Assembly: GCA_050084985.1 (NCBI GenBank)
Contig: JBITNC010000001.1
Span: 105,338,001-105,402,000 of the forward strand
Length of the DNA: 64,000 nucleotides
Source of the DNA: Nageia nagi
Taxonomy: Eukaryota; Pinophyta
Direction: 5' to 3'
In this document: positions 36,801-48,800 of the stretch, in pieces
Layout of the letters: the number at the start of each line of letters is the position of its first letter
Position numbering within the stretch: position 1 is the stretch's first letter
Program-made: the position numbers and the translations under genes
Notes under the pieces: generated by a model
Seen by the model: only the letters and a program-made list of their open reading frames with translations
The model's database searches: none
What the model was told of the DNA's origin: nothing

Positions 36801-39800
36801 GTATCATTTAATTATTTTAGAATCTTCCTAATACTACCAAAAGGGGCATCCTATTTCCCATGTGCTTAATTAAACATTATAAAACATTAATGAAAAAATG
36901 GGCATCCATATTGGGGATATTACAGATTCAATGATCATCACTAGTGCTCTAAAGGTGGTAAGGTTTGAGAATAGGAAGCTAGTTTCAATCATTGAAGAGT
37001 CAATCAAAAGTCCCAGAACTATTGAGGCGACTGGTTTTCAATATGGGTACAGAGAAGCAAACAAACTAGCAGACCTTGCAAACAGAGTCTGGGCAATCAC
37101 TCATGAGATAAAAGTAAAAAAGAGGTGAATGGGTTATAGAAATTATTGCCTTAGCCAACAAAGAGCTGCCAGACAAGCCCCTATCCAATAAAATTTTTAG
37201 ACATTATAAAGGGTAAATGGCTATGTCTTAGACTCTTAAGTTCTCAATAATCATAGATGGTGATAGATTTGCCCTTTTTGATAATTGAAAGTAAAAGCAC
37301 CAAATTCATTGGACTGAGAAGCCTTAGTCCTCTGCTAGGGATAAAAACATGACACCCAACCAACATGGATGAGGCAGAAGCCGTGAATAGTGTGAAGCAG
37401 AAAGGCATGCATGGGGGTAACTTCTGATTTCTCTGTTTTCTTTACTGTAACTAGGTTAGGTTCAAGCTTCTTTCTTCTCTGTCTCGATACATGTGGTTAT
37501 AGATAGTCTTATCTTGTTGAGTTCTGCTAGCCCTGGAGTTATGTATAACTTTAAATGTGGTGGTGTTAATGAGATAGTCTTTCATGAAGGTCTGTTAAGT
37601 TTATCATCGGTTTAGTAGTGTCGGCCTGGATAATGATGCAATCATAAGCTCTGAATTGCCTAGTGAATATAAAATCTTAAGTTTATGACTTCTTAGTGTT
37701 GATTTTATGAGGAACCATGGTGCAAACCTGTGGCTTTCTTATCATGGTCTCTGATGCTACTTGCATCAGAAGAATGTTACACTCAATTGTATATGAATAT
37801 AATAATATATGCAGTTCTGAATTGCCAATAAGATTAGTTTATTCTTAATTGTTATATTTTTTTATTCTTCAAAAATCATCTTCAATGGGTTATGTAATGC
37901 ATGATTATCAGAGGTAAAGAGACATGCTTTACCTAGGCTTTTGTTTAGGCTTCCCGTCAGCTGTTCTGATCCAAGGCTGATAGCCAGGATACTGTGAGAA
38001 GGCAGATAAGAAATATGGTTAGACTGCATTTTCAATAGCACAATCATTATGTTTTCTTATAAATTTGAATGAATCTGTCTCAGTTGAAGTTAGATGGCAT
38101 TTGAAGCATTTTCTTTCTCTTCTGTTATAAGTCTAACTTGATCAGATGAACTTATTGTGAATTTCTGGTGACACTTGAGATTCTCAGTTCTAGTTCCAAA
38201 TCCAGTCTGTATGATTATGGCTGTGTTAGGGTTGTATGCTACCAAAATGAGTTTGTTAGATCATTCTTAGCCTGTAGCTATCAGCTGTTTTCAGGCCTCC
38301 GTGGAGGGGATAGCACAAAGGACGGACTGATATGTGTCAAGACCTGATCATACGTCAGCCACTATCTTTTGAAAACTTATGAACCGGAAAAGAAACCGTG
38401 AAAGTCAGTATGTCAGTTTGGGGAGATGGTAAAAAGAATGAAGACAAGCTTGGAGGATATTGCTCTGATGATTCTGTTTACATTGTTGCATTGCAACTGA
38501 TTTCTTATTTGTCACTTTGCAAAGGATTGCCCTCTGGTGAATATTTAGCTTTATTCATATTTTCTTATTTTGCCTATTTTGTTATCCTTAATTCTTGATT
38601 TGCCTTTGAACTATTTGTGGTTCACAATGGCTTTCATGTTAAAATCTCAATCTCTCTCTCTCCATATATATATACACACACTCACACCTACACTCCCAAA
38701 ACCCCGCTCATCTGCTATTGTAGGTTGCACATAGACATAATTATACATACTGAAGGACTCAATGACACTATCACCACCTGTCTAGGTTAGGTCTTTTCGA
38801 ATTCTTTAGGAACCTTCCAACCCCATCCCTGACAGCCATTGTGGGTTATGCTTCTTGTTACAGTAAGTAGTAACATGAGTTGACCTAGCTCTACATGGGA
38901 TTCAAGAAACTTCACAGTATTAAAATGTAACTACTATGCATCAATGTGCATGTAGATAACATAGTAAGAGCTAGAATACTCATATTTGTACCAAGAATAA
39001 TACTGTGTATGTCATGCAAAACTCCCTGGGCTTTTCTTCATCCTTTTCCCAGATGTTCCATTATGTACAATACTCTATGACATTGGGTTAAATTTTGTAG
39101 ATGGAAGGTGCTAGTGTAGACAATGAAGAATTTTTTTATTATTGTAATGGGTAAGCTGGCAAAACCTATTCAAAATGAGGTATTATGTAGAGTTGATGTA
39201 GTCAAGTATGAGATACTATTTCTCCTGTTTAGAATTTTAGTTCTCTAATGCGAAATTATGCAGAAAATCCATATTCTAAGTACATGTATTTATCAAGTTT
39301 AAGACAATTTCTTCAAATTAGTTTCCTTTTTTTGTGTTTATGAATATACCTGCTGGTGACAAGAACTGCTATTAACAGCAGCATATTATATTAGTGTTAT
39401 TTTCTTTTCTCTATATTCAAGTGAATTTCAAGTTTTTATTTTGATGATTTATTTTGTTGATTCTTATGAAGTGTCTTGAATATTTTGATTTCATAAGCTG
39501 TCTAGCATATGCATTGTTATTTCTATAACATACGTTTGCCTCAGCTCAGGTGAATTTTTCCATCATGAAGTGATTCTCAATGGAAACCTCAAGGCTTTAT
39601 AACGTGCAAACTTCAGGTTGAAGGTCTCTTAGAGACCATAAAGTGGGATGAGAAAGGCTTGGTGGTGGCAATTGCTCAACATATTGATACAGGAGCTATT
39701 CTGATGCAAGCTTTTGCAAACAAGGATGCTGTTTTCAAAACATTGATGTCTCGAAAGGCCACATTCTACAGTCGGTCCCGATCGTCACTGTGGACTAAGG

Positions 39801-42800
39801 GGGAAACCTCTTCCAATTTCATAAATGTGTCAGATGTTTTTTTCGATTGCGATTGTGATTCAGTGAGGGCTTGTTTGAACTTTGACCTTCAGCTTCTTTT
39901 ATTGCCCGATGTATTTTTTCCAGATTGTCTGAATGCCATTCTTTTCAGTTTTATTGGGCATATTAATAGTTGACGACTTCAAATCTTGATTTTTCAGATT
40001 ATATATCTTGGAAGCCTGATGGACCAACATGTCATACAGGTGCAGAGACATGTTATTTTACTGCAGCTTCTGATTTTGTTAAAAATCCAGAGGTACTTGA
40101 ACTTCCTTATGAGATGTGTTCACATTGCTTGCAAATTAAAAGCGCATTGCTATGCTCATAGAAAAGAAACTTCCCATAAGCTAAGCGTTAATTCAACAAG
40201 AGTCAGTTATTTGAGAAACATTGATGCTTTCAAGGTCAATCTACTTGTTGGATCTTTTGAAGAAATTTCTTATTCATTAAAATTTCTTAGGATGAAGTAA
40301 AAAGGATGCCGCGTACATCACTTTTTTCCCTGGAGTATATTATTTCTCAACGAAAATCAGATGCAGTTGGTGGAAAGCCTTCGTGGACAAAAAAGTTACT
40401 GAATGATGAGCAGCTACTTTGCTCAAAAATACGGTATGCATCTATCTCTTCTTGTAGAGGAATGCTTGTTTGAGAAGACTTAGATATTTCATATTTCTTT
40501 TATAAATATCTATATATATTGGATATTTGTTTTTAATGAATTCTATCTCTTGCATCTATGTCTGGATCGTTTTCTTATAGATGCGGATGATGAGATGTTC
40601 TTTTGAGGTGCTTGATTTTTCTTTTTGTATTATGTTGGCTACAAATTTAGAATTACTGTTAAATTTTGATATCTCAATCAAATGCTGATGGTGAGAACAG
40701 TTAAATAGACACACAAAGTCACGTACTTCAGCTTTCTTGAACAAGAATTGAAAGTCTTGTAACATGTTTTAAGCCATTTTGTTTAGTGAAGGAGTGGTCA
40801 ATCTTTGTTTGTGTCTTCTTGAATACGTGTGACAGGCTCTCACAATTCTGTTCGCAGAACATTTTAGAAGCTTTGAAAAATGAAAAAAGTAATATTGAAA
40901 TTCAGCTGAAGCTGTCCAGAGAACAGTTAGTCACTTACCTGTATGAGTATATTCTCCCATTTAGTTAGTCAGTCATCTGTATTAGTATATTTCCCCATTG
41001 TTGAACAGAGATGATTACGTGGAGGATCAAAACATGCCTCCAGATTGTTGGAATTGGTCAATGTATCAAAAACTCACCAGAAAATTGGCTCTGGGATGCC
41101 CTTGTGATTGCTCCCAAGGAACAGAGGAGTTTAGGAAATTTCCAATGACTGTTTGATTGCGTTTCATCCAACCAGTGAACTGGTTGATTCCACAGAGTTC
41201 CCCTATGGGTCCATTAATTAGAAAACAACAAAAAATAACAATTTTTATTTGCAAGGCCCTGCTGTACTATACAAAGAACCTTAATGGCCTCCATAGCCAT
41301 GAAAATGCATTTGAAAGAGAAGCAGCAGTGTTTCTGAAATAGATGTTGGATTTTAGCATTGAGCAATTTGTACAATTATTATGCTTGTAATTTGATCAAT
41401 GGAATTTTGTCTTTTAGTTTCTCTCCTTGTTTTGAGATTTGTCTCTTCAAGTTTTTACTTGTAGCCCTCCATTTCAAGCAATCTAGAACAGAAAAAATTG
41501 AAAACGACACCATCAGCAGCTACAGTGAAACTCTAGTGGTTAGCTTAAATGGTAGAAGTATATCATGGCATAACAGAAACTAGGATGCCAAATGGTGTGG
41601 GTTCCATAAAACCACTCATATGGACTGTAGCCAAATTAGCAAAAGGCCCTTTTAATTCCTTTTTCAGTTTGTCAGCAAACAAAAACAGCAAGTGCCCCCA
41701 AAAAGCAACGAGTCATATTTATGTCTTTGTAGCATTTGTAAACAGCATATTTATGTAAGCTGAAGCAAATATTTATTCATGTAGTTGGCAGAGGAGTGAA
41801 CCTATGGAGTAACTTAATCATGATTTCAAATCAAAAGTGCCGAGGTTGCAAATGGCAACGGCTATAAGAGCTACAAAATGTCTCTTGCCAACTATGTAGA
41901 GTAGAAAAATTGTTTTGCAATTTGGCTTTGCAGAACTGCAATGCAAAGAAATAGAATCTTCTCAAAGAAAGGCTGTGGTAGATATTAGCATGCTAACAAA
42001 AATATATGGCATTCAACACGAAGATGCAGTTGGTGCTAGCATCCTTTGTGCAACACTAATGACTCTACAACTTCTCCCTATGAGGTCAAGATTATTCAAA
42101 GACCTAGACTATGCTGTAATTTCATCTCACTAGTTTTATAACTCACACTACAATTATGTAGTGGAATACTTTTCGTTCTCTTTAGATCTGCTAGCAAATG
42201 CTTATACAACAAGGAGCTCGACAATTCTAGTCCAAGCCACCTAGATCACACTCCCAGGATACTCCTTACCATTCGGCCAACTAACACACCATATACTTTC
42301 TAATGCCCATTGCTTGTAGTCATGAACCATTAGTGAACGAGCTATCCTAAGATGCCCATACATCTTATTTCCCATTTTGCTATATGCTTACATGGACCTA
42401 AGGCTTCATCCATTATTGTATAAACTCGAACCTACTTATGATGCCTTATCCCTAGTCAGAGCCTCATGCTTCAACACCAAGTCCTTTAAGCTTGCATACC
42501 TCTTTGTACATGTTGTGATTCAGAGCCCATGTCAAGTTCTTTACTCAACATACTGTGCCAATCACCTTAATCCGACATTATGCTTAATCCTTTACCTCAT
42601 ATGGTTTAGTATCCAACTTCTTTGAAGAGCACTGGCTTGCACTCGTCCCTTGAATCATGCAAATGTGCTTTTGACTGATGCTGAAAACAATTATTGATGA
42701 GCCTCTAAACTGTCTATTTTATACCCCATTTTGCCTGATGATACTTATGTTTTCAACTTTTCCCCATGAGAATGCTGTGTATAGTGCTTAACTACATAGT

Positions 42801-45800
42801 AAATGGCAATATTTGTATTTCTTTGAAAGATGGTCTTAATTAGTTGTTTTTATGAATAAATTAATTAGTATTTTTTTATGAATAAATAGATGATATATTT
42901 GGATTTCACTGATAATCTATGTGTTGATGTTACTAATCCTTCACACCCTTGAGTAACTCTATGTCTTTTTGATACAAGTAAAGACTTACAACGATAGGTG
43001 AGATGATCTACAGATAGATTCTTTTCATTTGTGTTCTTATCTTCTACAGAACTGTGGCTTCAAAATAATTTTTCTGTAGATATGGAACCAAGTGAAGCAA
43101 TTGTGAACTACACAAGTGAGGTTCTATGGAGTGTGTTCTTGAGCTATGAAACCAGAAGCCTATGTGGTTGTAGCCATAGCCTCCCATATTGACAATGGTG
43201 TGGTGGCCATAGAGACCATATTGGCATATACTACCCCACTTAGAGTGGTGATGTTGCGATGCCCAGTTAGGCCTTTAAGACGATGCCTTCTATTTCACCT
43301 TAGAAGATAGAATATAGTACTTGTTCCTATACTCTTACTTTGAAAAGAAGAATGGAATCTTTCCCAAAACTCTTGAGTCTTGAATAACATCTTTGCTAGC
43401 CACATTATATCTAGTCATAGCTCCAACACTCCTCCTTAGTTCCATTGAACTCAATTTTGTTATGCACGCTAATCCCTCTTCGAACCAACTACTGATAAGT
43501 CACTCATCTACTACATTTGATTCAGCGGAGCAAAGCATGACTCAATGTACCTTCTGACCCTTCCATATTTACCAAGCATCGACCTGATCCTAGATGTGCA
43601 AAGCCAACTCCTCTTTGTGCAGACTAAACTGGCTTGCCTTAGAACTAGCAAGGGAAACTTTTCTTCAAATTAGTAATTCAATAGACCTCCTGGCTTCCAT
43701 TCAAACCAGTTAAGAATCCAAGTTTTTCCTGGCTATTCTTTCCATTTGAAGTAATTATCCATCTCTGAATCATATCATCTCCCCATCAGAGCTAACAACT
43801 GCATCATGTCCCTAAGAGTACATGCTCTAAACGCCAATATGATATTTATCTTGTGTGTCCTATCTATTGTGACTTACGCAACACACTCCAAAATCTTGCG
43901 ATTTTAGGGACCCACGACAACTCAAGTCCGTTCAACATCAGGTCTTTGTCTTGTGTCTCTATAACTCCACCTAATCGGGTATCATGTTTATCACCCCGAA
44001 GCCTAAGTATTGTCAAATCACCTTGTCTTAGTCATGTTATAGTAAAAATTTAAATCTTTCGAGAAATGGCTAAGTTTGAGAATCTTAAGTTTAGTCTAGG
44101 CGAGCCAGGAGAACCCAAGTCAAATCGGAGTTGAGTTAGGTGAGTCTGGGCCACTTCTAGGCCTAGCGCATGCCTTAGAAAGACAAAATCTTGCCTTTTT
44201 GGGATGTGCGCTTTGGTTTGGTAGTTGTCCAAGTCGGAATCCAAGTCAAAAAGAGCAAATTGGGCCACTTCCAAGCCCATTGCATGCCTTAGAAAAACAA
44301 AATCTTGTCTTTTTGGGACATGCACTCGCGTTTGGGAGGCGCCCGAGTTGGAACGCAAGATGAGGAAAGCAAACTGGAGGCACGTCAAGTTAGGCTCATG
44401 CCTCAAAAAGACAAAATATTGTCTTTTGGGAGCATGCGCTCAAGCAGGAAGGCCACACAGGTCGAGTTCGGAGTCGAGAAAGTGAACTCCAAGTACCCAA
44501 GAGGTGAGCGCACCCCTCAAAAAGACAAAATCTTGTCTTTTGAGGGCATGCGCTCAAAGCAAAGAGGCACCCAATTCGATCATATGAAAAAATTTGGCTA
44601 AAGCATGGAGCCTCAAAGCCAATAGTCAGCTTGAACATGATCAGAGGGGCAAGCACATGATTTAAAAAGACAATTTTGACTTCCTGAAGCATGTGCCTGA
44701 CTCAGGAAGACATTAGGATGGCAAAAACGGAGAAATTTGTCTAAGTCCTTATTGTAGAAGACTGAAAAGTAGTCAATTTGGGCAGCTGCAACCCAATGCA
44801 TGCCTCAAAAAGACAAAATCTTGTCTTTTTGGGACATGCACTCAAACTGGGAGAGTTGGAAAGATGGGCACATGTGTCAAAAAGACAAAATCTTGTCTTT
44901 TTGAAACATGCGCCTAGCTTGGGGGATGTCTAGGTTGAGTACGATGATCAAATTTGACAAGTTTGGACACCAAAGAGGGCAAAATTGGACAAGTTCAGGT
45001 ATCAGCATGAACGTGAAGGTCAAGACGAATGAGTGGGGGGAGTTAGAAGGATCAACAAGTGAAGAGCATGCATCCTCAAGTTGAGCGCATGCTCCAGAAA
45101 GACAAAGTCTTGTCTTTTCAGGGTATGCGCCCATCTTGGAAGGGTTCCTTCACCCCCACGTCTGGTTTCCGATGGCTAGACATGAAATTTCTAGCACGCA
45201 TGCATCTTGAGGTCAGCCAAGATGAATTCCTCCTCATGCATGGTCAACTAGGGTTTCTTGGAGACCTAATTTGGCTAGAAATACAAGTTCGGGGTTCTCA
45301 TTTTCTCAATCTCAAATCATTCTCCTCATCATCTTTTGCACCAAAATCGAAGGAAGAAGACAATTTTTGAATTTTGAATCCATCACATCACCTTTCAAGG
45401 CTTGCACAAGGGGTTGGGAGATGAGACTAAGGCAACGTTGGGGTCTTGGCATCCTTGGAAGAATCGTGCATCTCGTCTGGGGGCTTTTATCATCCACTTG
45501 AGCACAATGACCACTTCCAAAAGCAATTCGGCCAGGGAAATTATGAGAGTTTTAGAGATGTTGAGGCAAGATTGCATAATTTCAATTTGTGAGAGGCAAG
45601 AGCCCCTACCCCAAGGGGCAAGATTCTCTAAGAACGGGTTTGCCACTATCGGAGACACAAACTGGTAGAAGGTAGATCCCATGCAGATGAGAGAGAAGAT
45701 ACATGGCATAGAGATCAACGTATTGAAGCAAGATATTGTATTCTTCTCCGGGCTCTCTACTTGTACCTTCGTCCCATTCATAGCCCCTTTCCCAGAATTG

Positions 45801-48800
45801 TGCATAGAAGTGAGCCAGCATTGGCAAAAAGGAGAGAGGGTGTTCTGGGAAATCAAAGGGAATGCCATTCAATGGATGATAGAAGGAAATTTCGAGTATA
45901 GTAAAGCAGAGTCACTTGCATGTTATCAAGACACCAACAAGGCTGTCGTTGCCATTAGGATTTGGATGCTAGATGAGCATCATGGCCTTAAGGGGAATGC
46001 TCTCATCAACACCCCTTGCTCCAACTTCTACCCCTTTGTGGAGTTGATGATTTTGATGTTGTCTAGAATCCTTGGAAAAGAAGATGCATCAAAGTTTAGA
46101 AAGGAATTCTTTGGCTTCATCGTTAGGATAGCTAGGGGAAAGAAGATCAAGTGGAGCAAGGTGTTGAGTGACACCATCGCAAAACAATTGTCATCTATGG
46201 GTACCACACGAAAATTCTACTTCAACTCATACTTGGTGTACTTGTTGATCTATGGCAAGCATAGGTCCCCGGTTCAAGAGGAAGTAGCATGGGTTGAGAA
46301 AGGAACATATGCCATTTGGAAATGCTACCCCAAGTGGAAAGATGAGAGAAGATGGGATAGCATCTTTATGAGAAACAATGGATGGGAGTTTGTGATCTAC
46401 AAGGAGCTTAAAGGAGAAATCACAGTGACCAGTTGCCCATATACGTGAGCAACATATTACTCTTGATGGAGATGATGAGGCAGTTGACCTATTTGCATGA
46501 GCACGAGTGGCATGAGAAATCAGTCGCCTCAAATTTACCGATCATAGTTGGACAATACCAATGCAGAACTTGGGCGGATGTAAATTCAATGAGAGAGGAG
46601 TTAGAGAGATTCAACTTCAGGAAAATGACCACCGCAAATCACTATGATCTGGAGCACAAGATTCATGGCCTCTACATGAAAGAAAGGAAGAGAGGTTATG
46701 AACATAAGCCACTTAGAGAAGATGAGCCATTCAGAAACATAAGTAGTGAGATGGAGATGAAGAAGATTCGTGCTAAGATGCACGAGGATGCTTAGAAGCA
46801 ACAACAGATTGTTGAGGCCACTATTGACAAGAGGTTGTCACAATCAAGAGGGAAGAGACCGCAAGAATCTACATTGAGAATGACCCAGTTTCCCTTGACG
46901 ATTGAAGAACCTCTTGGCCAATATGCTTCCATGCATGGCAAGAATTCGGTTGAGAAGGTAGTACAACAGGTCAAAGACGCCATAGATGAGCATGACAGGA
47001 GAGAGCTAGAAAACATGGCAATCGATAAGATGGTGAGGTGTGTCAGGAATAGAGAAAAAGATTCATGACCTCCGCAAAGACCACCTAGAGGGTCGGTCTA
47101 ATGTCCATCTCCAATCGTCCCTCCATCCGACTCTTCATCCTCTAATCCTTTGTGCGAACCATATGATAGTCAAGGAGAAGGGAAAGAGGGCGAGCAAGAG
47201 AATGAACAAGAAGTTAGCACAACTCCACACAATGATATTTCGGATGCTCAAGAAGAAGAAGAATCCTTGAGAATTTCGAAGGTAGTTTAAAAGCTTGTTT
47301 CTTCGGAGCCTTATATTTCTCAAAGAAAGGGGAAAAGCCCAACTTTTGGGTCATTCCCAAGAAGAGCTCAGTTGGAGAGGACATCTCAGTCTTGGTCATC
47401 AGAAGCATCTAAGGAGAACATGGAAGAAAAGGCCAGGCCTTTGAAGAGGTCCAAGAGGAATGTCGCCATCACTTAAGAACCAATTGTTGAGACCCATCAA
47501 CCATCACCCAATGATGAGTGGGGCATTGATATGGATGAGTGCCTCGATTTTTTTTAACATGGATGTCGGGGAGGAATTTGGAATTAGTGAGGTCAATAAC
47601 AAAATTGGAGAGAGTTCCACTTGTCCGGGTAAGAGTCAGACTTATTGGCATTTGACTGATAACGCAATTCACATCAAAACCATAATTGCTGATAAGGCAC
47701 AATGTTTTGGGGACTTTAAGCAAATAAATCAGATCATCAACACAGGTCCCATTGGCGTGGCTGGTAGGAAGCATGTAATCATATCCAACACAAAGGCGAT
47801 CGCCAAGGATAGGTTGCTAAAAGAAAAGGAGATTAAGAGCCTCAAGGAGTTGGCTGCCCAGAGGAGATTAACTAGAGAGATTGAGTCCGCAACGGTGCCC
47901 CTTGAGGAACTCAAAAGAATAAAGCCTCTAAAGGAGGGCATGATTGTTGTGAAGCAAGAGGTGATCAATGATGTCTTGGTAGTGGTGGTACAATTCATTG
48001 GTGCTTTACATAAGGTCTCATTTGAGGAGCAGAAATTAAAGGATATTGTGGCCAACAGGGTCAACCTCCTCAGGATTTTAGAATCTCAGAAACCCATTAT
48101 AGAAAGATTTCAGATGACCCATAACTAGAGACCCAAGGATGTCAACTTTTGTGGAGACTATTGGTTCTACTTGGGTGTCATACATTAGATAGCTACTCGC
48201 TTCCAAGAAGTCAGGAAGGAGGTTTCCACAATCATGACAAGGCTAGACATCTTCTCCAAAGCTTGCTCATGATATAAGATGTCAACACATATCAGATTGG
48301 AAGTCACCTTAGGCACATGTTGAGAGCTCACGTATAGAAGATCGAGATGTAAAGGTTGATTGCCGAAGTCAGGTGTTGTGTAGCTGGGAATAAAGCAAAG
48401 ACTTCCAAGATGTTATGCAGATTGGAGCTTATTGCAAAGTTCCTAGATGAGGACTTTGAGGATCGAGTCGCGGCCTTGGGGCCATCGTCATCATAGTTAT
48501 TTTATTTTTTTATGTTATTTTCAAGAAAATTATATATATTTCACAAAATACTTTTATATTATTATTTTATGCCCAAACTTGTGACGGATGAGGATTTGGT
48601 CCCACAAGTTTGGAAGGGATCTTGTAATGCCATGTGGCATCTTATTATTGGACCACTTATGTTTTTCTCGTAATTCGTATTAGGGTTAGGGCAACACTTA
48701 GGGTTGCCATGAAAAACTATTTATAGCCCATTTTGGCTCATTTGTAAGGGGGTTAGACATTTTAACAAATTGAAAAGAAGTTTACTTGAATCACAAAATT

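Noticed and set aside
41915-42133. Possible extra HISN2 exon or small gene in intron 4
   Set aside because: Exons 4 and 5 join in phase with family sequence and leave no room for another exon; the frame has no recognisable motif.
44225-44692. Frames of 86-98 codons across the hairpin array
   Set aside because: They repeat the palindrome translation ([15 protein letters not shown]) on both strands and reflect the repeat, not a protein.
44166-45130. CRISPR-like array
   Set aside because: Units are internally palindromic, spacing is partly irregular, spacers resemble each other, and the setting is a plant intron within a mobile element.
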